Positions 16,641 to 26,155 of a stretch of DNA of 51,293 nucleotides are shown piece by piece (position 1 is the first letter of the stretch; each line of letters starts with the position of its first letter). Under the pieces are notes generated by a model. That model saw only the letters and a program-made list of their open reading frames with translations. It did not search any database and was not told the DNA's origin. The position numbers and the translations under genes are program-made. The stretch is taken from the NCBI GenBank assembly GCA_964495805.1, contig CAZBWV010000047.1, positions 1-51,293 on the forward strand, written 5' to 3'. Source of the DNA: JALXCH01 sp964495805. GTDB lineage: Bacteria > Calditrichota > Calditrichia > RBG-13-44-9.

Positions 16641-17822
16641 CTAATCGATCTGCTTGCGCAGGAAAGTGGGAATATCGATATCATCCAGCGGCAATTTCAA
16701 CTCACCGGAAGAAGACCGGGCACTTTTCTGAGCCTGATTCATGGGAATAGTTTTCGGCTCTTGCCGAGTTTCTTTTTTCTTCCGCATGTAAGCCGGTAAA
16801 TCCAGATTATCTTCCGCCAGGCTATGTTCTTCCTTCTTTTCGGGACGCAAATTCCGACGTGCATCGGCATTAAATCCGGTGGCGATCACGGTGACAAAAA
16901 TGGCATCGTCCAGCTTCTGATCAATCACGGCACCGAAAATGATGTTCGCCATATCGCCTGCTTCTTCGTAAATAATAGAAGTGGCTTCGCTAATTTCGTG
17001 CAGCGTCATATTGGGTCCACCGGTAATGTTGACCAGCACTCCCTGAGCGCCCCGGATGGAAACACCTTCCAGCAGCGGGCTGCTGATCGCCTGCTGGGCG
17101 GCTTCCACTGCTTTGCCTTCGCCGGTGGCGTAACCGGTACCCATTAACGCATGTCCCATTTCCGCCATCACGGTACGCACATCGGCGAAATCCAGGTTAA
17201 TCAAGCCCGGAACAGTGATTAAATCGGAAATGCCCTTGGTAGCGTGCAACAGCACCTGATCGGCCACTTTAAACGCATCCAGCAAGGGAGTGGATTTGTC
17301 CACCACCGCAAACAGGCGCTGGTTGGGAATAACAATCAGGGTATCCACCACTTTCTGGAGTTCTTCAATTCCCTCTTCCGCCCGCTGCATTCGTTTCATC
17401 CCTTCGAAAGTGAACGGTTTGGTGACAATTCCCACCGTGAGGGCACCCAAATCTTTGGCAATTTCCGCCACCACCGGAGCTGCTCCGGTTCCGGTACCAC
17501 CGCCCATTCCGGCGGTTACAAACACCATATCGGCACCGGCCAACGCTTCCATGACATCTTCTTTATCTTCGTCAATCGCCCGTCGCCCGATGTCCGGATT
17601 GGCGCCAGCACCCAGACCCTGAGTTAACTTTTTACCAATCTGGATGCGCATGTTGGCTTTATTTTGCTCCAGCGCTTGAGCATCGGTGTTGATGGCGATG
17701 AAATCAACCCCCTGTAATCCGGCTTCCACCATGGTATTAATGGCATTACCACCGGCACCGCCAACACCCACGACCTTCATTTTGGCCTTGTTTTCAAAAC
17801 TTTCGTCCAGAGTAATTGTCAT
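16641..17822 (-). CDS. ftsZ: Cell division GTPase FtsZ
   Basis: FtsZ polymerises into the cytokinetic ring at midcell. The 393-residue protein carries the tubulin signature GGGTGTG (107-113), the N-terminal nucleotide fold (VVGVGGAGGNAIN) and the synergy residues in the T7 loop (LINLDFADVRTVM). It ends with a variable linker and the conserved C-terminal peptide LDDIDIPTFLRKQ, the docking site for FtsA and others. A strong AAGAGGAGG site precedes the ATG. It is the last gene of the dcw cluster, 68 nt after ftsA and directly before a terminator. Length is typical. Confidence 0.99.
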   Translation of the reverse strand: MTITLDESFENKAKMKVVGVGGAGGNAINTMVEAGLQGVDFIAINTDAQALEQNKANMRIQIGKKLTQGLGAGANPDIGRRAIDEDKEDVMEALAGADMVFVTAGMGGGTGTGAAPVVAEIAKDLGALTVGIVTKPFTFEGMKRMQRAEEGIEELQKVVDTLIVIPNQRLFAVVDKSTPLLDAFKVADQVLLHATKGISDLITVPGLINLDFADVRTVMAEMGHALMGTGYATGEGKAVEAAQQAISSPLLEGVSIRGAQGVLVNITGGPNMTLHEISEATSIIYEEAGDMANIIFGAVIDQKLDDAIFVTVIATGFNADARRNLRPEKKEEHSLAEDNLDLPAYMRKKKETRQEPKTIPMNQAQKSARSSSGELKLPLDDIDIPTFLRKQID

Positions 17823-17890
17823 GTTGACCTCCTCTTAAGTTTCTAAAATTAAATAATTTATTTTCCTCAAAGCAAGGGCATTCACGATTT

Positions 17891-19123
17891 TTAAAAGAAT
17901 CGTTTGAAGAATCGGGTGATACTTTCTTTCACTGCTTCCCACAAATTATCATTCCCCGGATCGTGGAAGTAGCTCTCGCCCCCGTAGCGATAACCGTACA
18001 GGGTGAGTCCCACTGCGGTGGAGTAGATGGGATTGCGCACGCTGTCGGTTAATCCGCCCAGATATTTGGGAACACCTAATTTCACCGGCAATCCCCACAA
18101 TTCCTCGGCCAGTTCCACGGCACCGGGAAGCAGGGCTCCCCCTCCGGTAATGACCGCCCCGGCAGCCATTAGATTCAGCAAATCCGATTTCTCCATCTCC
18201 TGGTACGCCAGTGAAAAGATTTCTTCCATACGCGGTTGAATGATGTCGGTGAGCACGGAGCGGGAAATCACCCGCGGTGCTCGACCACCGACTCCGGGAA
18301 CGGTTAGCGTTTCGTTTTGTTTGACCATACTTCGGGTGGCACAGCCGTGATTGATTTTGATGTTTTCCGCCTGTTCCGGTGGGGTGCGCAGTCCAATGGC
18401 AATATCATTGGTGACATTTTGTCCCCCCAGCGCCACCACCGAAGTGTGCTGTATATGCCCCTCAAAAAACATAGCGATGTCGGTGGTGCCTCCCCCCAAA
18501 TCCACCAGAGCAACCCCCAGATTCCGTTCGTCGTCGTCCAGCACCGCCAGGCTGCTCGCCAGCGGTTCCAGCACAATCTCTTCCACTTTGTACCCGGCGC
18601 GCTGCACACTTTTCACAATATTCTGTGCGCTGGTTACAGCAGCGGTCACCACGTGGACCACCACTTCCAGACGAACACCGGAGAGTCCCACCGGATCGCG
18701 GATGCCGTCCTGCTCATCCACAATAAATTCCTGCGGAATAACATGAATAATTTCCCGATCGATGGGGAGTGCCAGAGCCTTGGCAGCACTGATAGCACGG
18801 TCCACGTCGTCCTGCGTAATCTCATGGTCATCCCTGGCTACACCTACAATTCCTTTGCTGTTCAGGCTGCGAATATGGTCGCCGGCAATGCCCACATACA
18901 CACTCTTCACCGGTACTCCGGCCATTCGCTCCGCCTCATCCACTGCCTGAGCAATGGATTGAACCGTTTCCTCAATATTCACCACCACTCCTTTGCGCAA
19001 ACCGTGCGAAGGTGCACTGCCAATTCCTACCACGTTCAATCGTCCCCCGGAATCTTCCTTAACGATGACCGCGCATACTTTCGTGGTGCCAATATCCAGG
19101 CCGGTAATAATTTTTCCATCCAT
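17891..19123 (-). CDS. ftsA: Cell division protein FtsA (actin-like)
   Basis: FtsA anchors FtsZ filaments to the membrane and recruits later division proteins. The 410-residue product starts ITGLDIGTTKVCAVIV (phosphate-1), has the 1C/SHS2 insert after about residue 85, phosphate-2 LGVALVDLGGGTTDIAMF and adenosine motif VITGGGALLPG. The C-terminus ends with an amphipathic membrane-targeting helix (LWEAVKESITRFFKRFF). Start ATG follows ftsQ by 51 nt. Normal length and context. Confidence 0.98.
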   Translation of the reverse strand: MDGKIITGLDIGTTKVCAVIVKEDSGGRLNVVGIGSAPSHGLRKGVVVNIEETVQSIAQAVDEAERMAGVPVKSVYVGIAGDHIRSLNSKGIVGVARDDHEITQDDVDRAISAAKALALPIDREIIHVIPQEFIVDEQDGIRDPVGLSGVRLEVVVHVVTAAVTSAQNIVKSVQRAGYKVEEIVLEPLASSLAVLDDDERNLGVALVDLGGGTTDIAMFFEGHIQHTSVVALGGQNVTNDIAIGLRTPPEQAENIKINHGCATRSMVKQNETLTVPGVGGRAPRVISRSVLTDIIQPRMEEIFSLAYQEMEKSDLLNLMAAGAVITGGGALLPGAVELAEELWGLPVKLGVPKYLGGLTDSVRNPIYSTAVGLTLYGYRYGGESYFHDPGNDNLWEAVKESITRFFKRFF

Positions 19124-19174
19124 AGCACATTCCTTATTTTTAAGCCGTTCTTTTCTTTCCTGTCATATCTATGG

Positions 19175-19954
19175 TTAACCCCGTCGGGTGACCACCACGC
19201 GATTCTGAAAACGAAGGTCGATTCGCCGGATATCTTTGAGATGATTGATAATTTCCGGCCGACTGAGCAGTTCGCTAAGTACGTAGATCCGCTGCCAGTA
19301 GTTCTGTTTGCCCAGCACAACCTCTGCCCCGCCACGAATCAGGTAAAAACGCGGAGCCTGTTTGTACTGAATGTGTATCTCCGAAATCAGCGCAAACAAA
19401 TCGGCATCTACCTGCCTGATTTGTCCGACCAACGCCAGTGCTTTTAAAAGCGGGGTGCGATCCTTCAACAGATTTTTCACCGAAAGTCCGGTAATTAAAG
19501 GTAAGCCTTCCAGATTCATCCCTGGCTTTTTCAATAAAATCTTACCTTCCTCATCCACCATATAGGTACGCCCATCCACCAGGTAAGCCACCGGCTGGCG
19601 TTCCTGCACGGAGATGATCAGCGTGGAAGGCAGCATCCGGCTGACACTCACTCCCCGAAAGTAAGGAATTTGCCGCACCCGCTCCACGATGGAGTCCGGT
19701 GCAATCTGAAACAGGCGCGTCCCCATTTTGATGCGGGCTTTCTGCAAAATCTCATCCGTAGCCACATAACGATTACCTTCCACTTCAATCTTTTGCAGGG
19801 TAAACATCCGGCTTTCGGTAACCAGATAATGGGCAAACCTGTAGAAGCCGAATCCTACAACCACCCCAATTACCAGCGCCAGCAACCAGGTTGCCGAGGT
19901 GCGCCGTTCGCGCCGATATGTTTTGCGTTTAACCAGGCGATCCTGTTGTTTCAT
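19175..19954 (-). CDS. ftsQ: Cell division protein FtsQ/DivIB
   Basis: FtsQ is a bitopic inner-membrane scaffold linking FtsA/FtsZ to FtsB/FtsL and the septal synthase. The 259-residue product has a basic cytoplasmic tail, one membrane helix (TWLLALVIGVVVGFGFYRFA, about 23-42), a POTRA domain (FTLQKIEVEGNRYVATDEIL) and a beta domain ending near VDLRF-type residues (IRRIDLRFQNRVVV). It overlaps murB by 4 nt (ATGA), which suggests translational coupling. Confidence 0.94.
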   Translation of the reverse strand: MKQQDRLVKRKTYRRERRTSATWLLALVIGVVVGFGFYRFAHYLVTESRMFTLQKIEVEGNRYVATDEILQKARIKMGTRLFQIAPDSIVERVRQIPYFRGVSVSRMLPSTLIISVQERQPVAYLVDGRTYMVDEEGKILLKKPGMNLEGLPLITGLSVKNLLKDRTPLLKALALVGQIRQVDADLFALISEIHIQYKQAPRFYLIRGGAEVVLGKQNYWQRIYVLSELLSRPEIINHLKDIRRIDLRFQNRVVVTRRG

Positions 19955-20964
19955 CCTGCCCTCCGAAGACGTTTCAATTCCTCCCGGGTAAATCCCCAGA
20001 ATTGGACTTCCGGCTCCAGCCAGATGCCGGAGTTCCGGTACACGGTTTCCTGAACAGTTAGAATCAGTTCAAAGATGTCCGCTGCCGAAGCGTGACCCAC
20101 ATTGACGATAAAATTCGCGTGTTTGGTCGATACCATGGCGTCGCCGCGCCGGAGGCCCTTCAATCCGGCTTGCTCAATTAACGCACCGGCATAGTGACCT
20201 TCGGGACGTTTGAACACGCTACCGCAGGATGGGAATTCCAGCGGTTGCCGCTGAGACCGGCGCTGCAAAATCTGCTGCCGAATTTCAGCCAGTGCTTTTC
20301 GGTCTCCTTGCCGGAGTTGCACACGGCAAGCCAGCACAATCTGATTTTCCAGTCCGGGCGCCTGGCGATAACCAAACCGGGCATCTTTACCGGGAATCTC
20401 CACTATCTTCCCTTCCTGATTCAACAAAATGATGCTTTCCACCACATCGCCAATCTCCCGACCAAAAGCACCGGCGTTCATGTGCAGGGCTCCTCCCACC
20501 GTGCCAGGTATGCCCGCCAGTTGCTCCAGGCCACTCAGGGAATGCGTTTCGCTGAAAAGCACCACATCCATCAGGCGCGCACCGGCACCGGCAACCACTT
20601 GCGTGCCTTCCCGCCGAATTTCCCCCGCGCAGCGATTCAACCGGATAACCAGCGCATCCACACCCCGGTCGTGCACCAGTACATTGGCGCCTTCCCCCAG
20701 AATCCGAAAAGGCAGCTGATGGTGCTGGCACCAGCGAACCACTTCTTGCAAACGGTTCAGGTCAGAGGGTTCACACAATGCAGCAGCCGGACCACCCACC
20801 CGATACGTGGTGTATCCGGAAAGCGGGACGTCCAGCCGAACCTCATCGGGGAATCGCAACGCCAGCTCACGAACCAGCGAACCAATCGGACCCTGTCCTT
20901 TCACATCGGAATAAATGAGACTCTCCTTATCCTGCGTTTTACTGTTGTTTATCGCTATACCCAA
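19951..20964 (-). CDS. murB: UDP-N-acetylenolpyruvoylglucosamine reductase MurB
   Basis: MurB reduces UDP-GlcNAc-enolpyruvate to UDP-MurNAc with NADPH and FAD. The 337-residue product shows the FAD-binding region (TTYRVGGPA, ILGEGANVLV), the substrate segment GIPGTVGGALHMNAGAFG and the catalytic serine within SCGSVFKRPEGHYAG, followed by the late Glu in EPEVQFWG. It is the shorter type II form. The start appears to be TTG with GGTGG 8 nt upstream; no ATG exists in the first 130 codons. It begins 14 nt after murC and overlaps ftsQ by 4 nt. The first about 30 residues are unconserved. Confidence 0.96.
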   Translation of the reverse strand: MGIAINNSKTQDKESLIYSDVKGQGPIGSLVRELALRFPDEVRLDVPLSGYTTYRVGGPAAALCEPSDLNRLQEVVRWCQHHQLPFRILGEGANVLVHDRGVDALVIRLNRCAGEIRREGTQVVAGAGARLMDVVLFSETHSLSGLEQLAGIPGTVGGALHMNAGAFGREIGDVVESIILLNQEGKIVEIPGKDARFGYRQAPGLENQIVLACRVQLRQGDRKALAEIRQQILQRRSQRQPLEFPSCGSVFKRPEGHYAGALIEQAGLKGLRRGDAMVSTKHANFIVNVGHASAADIFELILTVQETVYRNSGIWLEPEVQFWGFTREELKRLRRAG

Positions 20965-20978
20965 CGTTTTTCCACCGC

Positions 20979-22370
20979 TTATTGAGATTGTTCTTTCTGC
21001 AACAATTCGATGAACCGTTCACCGATCTTCCAGATGTTCCCGGCACCAATGGTAATCACCATATCGCCGGGTTGAACGATTCCGATCAGGAACTCAGGCA
21101 ACTCGTCTTTGTTCTGCACGTAGTGCACTTCGCGGTGCCCTAACGTGTGGGCGGTATCGGCAATCAAATTGCCGTCCACACCGGGAATGGGTTCTTCCCG
21201 GGCGGGATACACATCGGTGACCACAAGCACATCCGCTTCGAAGAAAGAACGGGCGAACTCCTTGTAAAAATCCCGTGTGCGGGAATAAAGATGGGGCTGA
21301 AACACCGCCACAATTCTGCGTCCTGGCCAGCCGGTGCGGGCACCACGCAGGGTGGCTTCTATTTCGGTGGGATGATGGGCGTAGTCGTCCACCACCATGA
21401 TGTCGTTCACCACTGCCTTGATCTCGAAGCGACGATTCACCCCGGTGAATTTTTCCAGACCGGCTTTTATTTTCTCAAAAGGAATATCCAGCTCCAGCCC
21501 CACCCCAATAGCTGCCAGAGCATTGAGCACGTTGTGCTCGCCGGGAATGCGCAACTGAATGCGCCCCAGCCGGTACTTCATGTAGCTTACATCAAACGCC
21601 ACACCCCCATCGCTAAATTCCACGCCACTGGCCTGAATATCCGCCTGTTTGTTGAACCCGTAAGTGGTGATGCTGCGTTTAATCTGGCTCAGCACCTCCT
21701 GCACGCCGGGATTGTCCAGGCACACAATCACCCGTCCGTAAAAAGGCACTTTATTGGCAAAATTGACAAAAGAATTTTTCAAATCGTCCATATCTTTGTA
21801 ACAATCCAGGTGGTCGGCTTCGATGTTGGTAATGACCGCGATGGTGGGGATAAGCTTCAGGAACGATTTGTCGAACTCATCCGCTTCGGCCACCAGGAAT
21901 TCGCTTTCGCCCAGCCGGGCGTTGGTGCGTAGCGAACGGACTTTACCGCCAATAATCAGCGTGGGGTCCAGCCCGCCCTCCGTGAGCACGGCTCCGGTAA
22001 GGGAGGTGGTGGTGGTTTTGCCGTGCGTTCCGGCAATGGCAATACCAAACTTTAACCGCATCAGTTCTGCCAGCATCTCGGCACGTTTGATGACGGGAAT
22101 CTTCCGGCGCAGGGCTTCCTGCACTTCCGGATTGTCCTCCGTTACAGCGGAGGAATACACCAGCACATCGGCATCCTGCACGTGTTCCGGGCTGTGCCCC
22201 TGATGAATTCGCGCGCCAATACTGGCCAGATGCTCGGTAACCTCGCTCAGGGCACGATCTGACCCGCTCACGTTGTATCCCAGATTGATGAGTACTTCCG
22301 CAATACCACTCATCCCGATTCCCCCAATTCCCACAAAATGAATATTGCGAATTTTTCCCAGACGAATCAT
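20979..22370 (-). CDS. murC: UDP-N-acetylmuramate-L-alanine ligase MurC
   Basis: MurC adds L-Ala to UDP-MurNAc using ATP. The 463-residue protein has the Rossmann start HFVGIGGIGMSGIAEVLINLG, the ATP loop GTHGKTTTTSL, the metal-binding EADEFDKSFL and DDYAHHPTE, and the C-terminal Mur ligase domain (VFQPHLYSRT). It starts 4 nt after the murG stop. Full length with all motifs intact. Confidence 0.98.
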   Translation of the reverse strand: MIRLGKIRNIHFVGIGGIGMSGIAEVLINLGYNVSGSDRALSEVTEHLASIGARIHQGHSPEHVQDADVLVYSSAVTEDNPEVQEALRRKIPVIKRAEMLAELMRLKFGIAIAGTHGKTTTTSLTGAVLTEGGLDPTLIIGGKVRSLRTNARLGESEFLVAEADEFDKSFLKLIPTIAVITNIEADHLDCYKDMDDLKNSFVNFANKVPFYGRVIVCLDNPGVQEVLSQIKRSITTYGFNKQADIQASGVEFSDGGVAFDVSYMKYRLGRIQLRIPGEHNVLNALAAIGVGLELDIPFEKIKAGLEKFTGVNRRFEIKAVVNDIMVVDDYAHHPTEIEATLRGARTGWPGRRIVAVFQPHLYSRTRDFYKEFARSFFEADVLVVTDVYPAREEPIPGVDGNLIADTAHTLGHREVHYVQNKDELPEFLIGIVQPGDMVITIGAGNIWKIGERFIELLQKEQSQ

Positions 22371-22374
22371 CTTT

Positions 22375-23511
22375 TTACCCTTTCTTTCCGTTCGTTTCAG
22401 GTTGCCTGTTCATCATTTCCACAATCATCGCAGCAATGTGTTGGGCAGCCTGAGGGCGGTAAAAATGCTTCCAGGCTTGCCCCATCTTGCGGCGCAAATC
22501 CGCATCGCCAAGCAATTTTTTGATCTCCTGTTTCAACCGGGGAATAAAATGGTTGCCTTCGGTCACCACCACCGCAGCTCCCTGGTTGGCGATTGCCCGG
22601 GCATTGTGCAACTGGTGATCAGCTGCCGCATAGGGATAGGGTACCAGAATGGCTGGCTTTCCGGCAACGCTTAACTCCGCCAGGGTGATGGCACCGGCGC
22701 GGCATACAATCACATCCGCTGCGGAATACGCTGCTGCCATATCTTCCACATAAGGTAGCAGGCGGATGGCGGGATGTTGCGCCACCGCTGTGCCGGCAAC
22801 TTCCTGGTACAGTTTTTTGCCGGTTTGCCACAGGAACTGAACGCTGTCGTGTTCGGCCAATTCCGGAGCAATCTGCACCATTGCCAGATTCAGTGCCCGG
22901 GCGCCCTGACTCCCCCCAAACACAAACACCACCGGCCTGTTGGGGTCCAGATTCCACCGACGCACCGCCTGCTCCCGCTCCATTATTTGCAAACCGGGTC
23001 GTACGGGATTACCGGTAATGTGCAGCGGTCCGTGCCCTTCGGGAAGATGCCGGGCGATTTCCGGATAAGGAGCACAAATTGCCTGGACGTGTTTTGCCAG
23101 CAGCCGGGTGGTAACGCCGGGATAGCTGTCCTGCTCCTGAATCAGGGTAGGAATCCCCCGCCGCGCGGCCAGATACACAATGGGTCCGCTCACGTAACCA
23201 CCTGTTCCCACCACCACATCCGGCTGAAACTGCCGCAAAATACGCTGGCTCTGCAGCATACTCACCAGCAGTTTCAGCGGAAACAGGATGTTCTTCCAGG
23301 TAAAGCGGCGTTGAAAGCCGGAAATCCACAGCTTCTGGTAAGGAATTCCCCGCTTCGGAACAATCTGATTTTCGATGCCTGCGTAACCGCCTACGTACAA
23401 AATTTCGAATTCTCCCATTTTTTGTAACGCTTCGATGGTTGCCAGTGCGGGATACACATGACCGCCGGTTCCCCCACCGGCAAAAAGTATTTTCCCGGAT
23501 GCGCGCTTCAT
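22375..23511 (-). CDS. murG: Lipid II synthase MurG
   Basis: MurG transfers GlcNAc from UDP-GlcNAc to lipid I on the cytoplasmic face of the membrane. The 378-residue GT-B fold has the N-terminal loop FAGGGTGGHVYPALA, the G-loop GGSQGARALN and the donor-site segment CRAGAITLAELSVAGKPAILVPYP. It overlaps the 3' end of ftsW by 4 nt (ATGA). The C-terminus ends in a basic unconserved tail. Confidence 0.98.
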   Translation of the reverse strand: MKRASGKILFAGGGTGGHVYPALATIEALQKMGEFEILYVGGYAGIENQIVPKRGIPYQKLWISGFQRRFTWKNILFPLKLLVSMLQSQRILRQFQPDVVVGTGGYVSGPIVYLAARRGIPTLIQEQDSYPGVTTRLLAKHVQAICAPYPEIARHLPEGHGPLHITGNPVRPGLQIMEREQAVRRWNLDPNRPVVFVFGGSQGARALNLAMVQIAPELAEHDSVQFLWQTGKKLYQEVAGTAVAQHPAIRLLPYVEDMAAAYSAADVIVCRAGAITLAELSVAGKPAILVPYPYAAADHQLHNARAIANQGAAVVVTEGNHFIPRLKQEIKKLLGDADLRRKMGQAWKHFYRPQAAQHIAAMIVEMMNRQPETNGKKG

Positions 23512-24689
23512 GCCATAAACTGCAATTTTCGTTGTTGCCAGTTCTGCCGGGCACGGGTGGCAAATTGAGTGTGCCGCCGACGCACCGGAGAATTTACCCG
23601 GCGGGAGATGTTTAATAAAAGTCCCGCAGATATGCTGGAAATTATCAGCGAAGAACCACCGTAGCTGACAAACGGCATGGGTAAGCCGGTGGGCGGAGCT
23701 AATTTTACCGCCACCATCATATTAATCAGACCGTAGAACACCAGATTGGCGGTCAGCCCAAAGGCCAGATAACCGGTAAACCGGTCTGACGCCCGATGGG
23801 CCAGATAAATACCCCGCCAGAGCAAAATGAGAAACATCACCAGAATAAACAATGTGCCCAACAGTCCCCATTCTTCCCCGATGATGGAAAAAATGAAGTC
23901 CGTATGCGCTTCGGGAAGGAAAAAGAGCTTCTGGGTGCTCCGGGCAAATCCCACACCGGTAATGCCGCCGCTCCCCAAACTAATAAGGGACTGAATGATC
24001 TGATATCCCTTCCCCAGCATATCCTGTTCAGGATGTAAAAAAGCGGTCCAGCGGTCCATTTTGTAGCTGGAGAATTTCACGATAGTCATGCCAACAGGTA
24101 CCAGCACCGCTGCGCTCAGGGCGAAATAGCGCACCGGAACGGGCGAAAGAAACAGCATACTTAATCCGATGAGCACCAGCATAGCCGCACTGCTAAAATC
24201 CGGTTGTGCCACAATCAGACCACCCAGCAGCACCAGATAGATGGCATGGGGCAAAAAGCCGTACGTAAAGCTTTTCAGTTCGCTCAGGTCTTCTGCTTCC
24301 CGACGGCTCAGGGAATGGGCAAAGAAGAAAATCAGAGCCAGGCGTGCCAGATCGCTCACCTGGATGTGCACAAAGCCCAGCGGAATCCAGCGTCCGCTGT
24401 GACGAATCAGCACGTACACCAGCAGTGCCACACTGCCCCACACAAACAGCGGCGACCAGTTCCGCAGCTTTTCGTAGGGAAACTTGTAGCTCACCATCAT
24501 GGCCACAATCCCCAGAAATACCCACAGCATCTGCCGTTCCAGATAATAGAAGTGATTGTGCTTTATTTTTTCCGCATACACCGCACTGGCACTATACACC
24601 ATAATCATGCCAAATGCCATCAATCCCAGCACGGTAAAAAATATCCAGCGGTCCAGTTGTTCTTTTTCCATTCCATTCATCCTTTTCAT
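23508..24689 (-). CDS. ftsW: Lipid II polymerase FtsW (SEDS family)
   Basis: FtsW is the septal peptidoglycan glycosyltransferase working with FtsI. The 393-residue product has about ten membrane helices and the SEDS hallmarks: MMVSYKFPYEKLRNWSP, ARLALIFFFAHSL, LVLIGLSMLFLSPVP, PEAHTDFIFSIIGEEWGLLG and GLPMPFVSYGGSS. Being between murD and murG identifies FtsW rather than RodA. Three in-frame ATGs occur in the first seven codons; the third (24671) has AGGA 8 nt upstream and may be the true start. The gene overlaps murG by 4 nt. Confidence 0.97.
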   Translation of the reverse strand: MKRMNGMEKEQLDRWIFFTVLGLMAFGMIMVYSASAVYAEKIKHNHFYYLERQMLWVFLGIVAMMVSYKFPYEKLRNWSPLFVWGSVALLVYVLIRHSGRWIPLGFVHIQVSDLARLALIFFFAHSLSRREAEDLSELKSFTYGFLPHAIYLVLLGGLIVAQPDFSSAAMLVLIGLSMLFLSPVPVRYFALSAAVLVPVGMTIVKFSSYKMDRWTAFLHPEQDMLGKGYQIIQSLISLGSGGITGVGFARSTQKLFFLPEAHTDFIFSIIGEEWGLLGTLFILVMFLILLWRGIYLAHRASDRFTGYLAFGLTANLVFYGLINMMVAVKLAPPTGLPMPFVSYGGSSLIISSISAGLLLNISRRVNSPVRRRHTQFATRARQNWQQRKLQFMA

Positions 24690-24713
24690 GATCTGTCGTT
24701 TGGTTATCCCCCG

Positions 24714-26105
24714 TTATTGCGTAGATTCCGGTAATTGTCGCACTATTTCTTTAAACTGCCGTCCGCGGTCTTCATAGTCGCGGAACATGTCGAAACTGGA
24801 GCAGGCGGGTGATAGCAAAACCACATCGCCCGGACGGGCAATATGCCGTGCCTGCCGCACTGCTTCCTGCAGGGAGTTTGCCCGATGTAAGGGGACGACC
24901 CCATCCCAGGCTTCAGCCATCCGTTGTGCCGCCTGACCGATGAGCACCACCGCCCGTGCCTTTTCCTTGAGCAGCGGGTTCACCCGCCGGAAATCGCCAC
25001 CTTTGTCCTTACCACCGGCAATTAGCACTATCGGCTCGTCGAAACTACGCAGGGCAAACATCAGCGAATCCACCGTGGTGGCTTTGGAATCGTTCACATA
25101 CAGCACTCCCTCCAGCCGTCGCACTTCTTCCAGTCGATGCTCAATCCCTTCGAAACGAACAATCGCCTCACGGATATCGGTATCCGGAACCCCTTTCATG
25201 ACGCCAATGAGTGTGGCGACCATCATATTGTAGCGGTTGTGGGGACCGCGCAGCCGATAACCATTCAGAGAAACTTTTTTCTCCACCTGCGGTGTCTGGA
25301 TGACCACACCATCTTCCTGCCAGTAAGCCCCCGGCTGATGGTGGGGTTTCAGGCTAAATTGCCATACCTGCGGGGCCACCTGCCGGAGCGCTTCGCGTAA
25401 ATAATCATCATCGCGGTTGTAAATGAGAATATCTTCCCCGGTCATATTCTTTAAAATATTCAGTTTTGCCCGGGCATAGGCGGAAAAATCCGGGTAGCGG
25501 TCCAGATGATTGGCCACCAGATTCATCAACACCGCCACCTGCGGCCGAAAGGTGTGGATGGTTTCCAGCTGGAAGCTGCTTACTTCCAGCACGGTAAACT
25601 GGTCGGGACGGGATTTTTCCACCAATCCGGCAAAAGGGGCGCCAATGTTGCCCGCCACAATGGTTTGCGGAAATTTCTGCCGCAGTACCCGCCCGGTGAG
25701 CGTGGTGGTGGTGGTTTTTCCGTTCGAACCGGTAATGGCAATCAGCGGCGCCCGGTTAAACCAGTAAGCCACTTCAATCTCCCCGGCAATGGGAATACTG
25801 CGTTGCTGTGCCTGCTGGAGAATGGGTACATTCAAAGGAATACCCGGGCTGATGCAAATCAGCTCACTCTCCAGTACCGCGTCACTGTGTCCGCCGGTTT
25901 CCACCGCTATTCCCTGACTGTGCAGCTCTTCCACCGGCAGGTTCAGTTCTCCGGCTTTCCGGATATCGCTAAGCAGCACCTGTGCACCGTGTCGGGCAAG
26001 CAGTTGGGCCAGCGCCACGCCGCTCCGTGCTGCACCCAGCACAGCCACCCGTGCGCCAGCAAGTTGTTCTCGATTCTGTTCTTTATTTTCGGAAATCACC
26101 AGCAT
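24714..26105 (-). CDS. murD: UDP-N-acetylmuramoylalanine-D-glutamate ligase MurD
   Basis: MurD adds D-Glu to UDP-MurNAc-L-Ala. The 463-residue product has the N-terminal UDP-binding fold (VAVLGAARSGVALAQLL), the ATP loop GSNGKTTTTTL, the metal and carbamate region (HLDRYPDFSAYARAKLNIL) and the C-terminal domain (YVNDSKATT, LSPACSSFDMFRDYEDRG). The ATG chosen has AAAGGA 6 nt upstream; a GTG seven codons earlier is possible. mraY ends 50 nt upstream. Confidence 0.98.
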   Translation of the reverse strand: MLVISENKEQNREQLAGARVAVLGAARSGVALAQLLARHGAQVLLSDIRKAGELNLPVEELHSQGIAVETGGHSDAVLESELICISPGIPLNVPILQQAQQRSIPIAGEIEVAYWFNRAPLIAITGSNGKTTTTTLTGRVLRQKFPQTIVAGNIGAPFAGLVEKSRPDQFTVLEVSSFQLETIHTFRPQVAVLMNLVANHLDRYPDFSAYARAKLNILKNMTGEDILIYNRDDDYLREALRQVAPQVWQFSLKPHHQPGAYWQEDGVVIQTPQVEKKVSLNGYRLRGPHNRYNMMVATLIGVMKGVPDTDIREAIVRFEGIEHRLEEVRRLEGVLYVNDSKATTVDSLMFALRSFDEPIVLIAGGKDKGGDFRRVNPLLKEKARAVVLIGQAAQRMAEAWDGVVPLHRANSLQEAVRQARHIARPGDVVLLSPACSSFDMFRDYEDRGRQFKEIVRQLPESTQ

Positions 26106-26155
26106 CAATCGTCCTTTCTTTCCCACAAAACCGTTCCCTTTCTCTCCTTCCTGAG

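Noticed and set aside
18317..19447. Plus-strand open frame of 376 codons opposite ftsA and ftsQ
   Set aside because: Composition and lack of any recognisable motif show it is a shadow of the conserved minus-strand genes.
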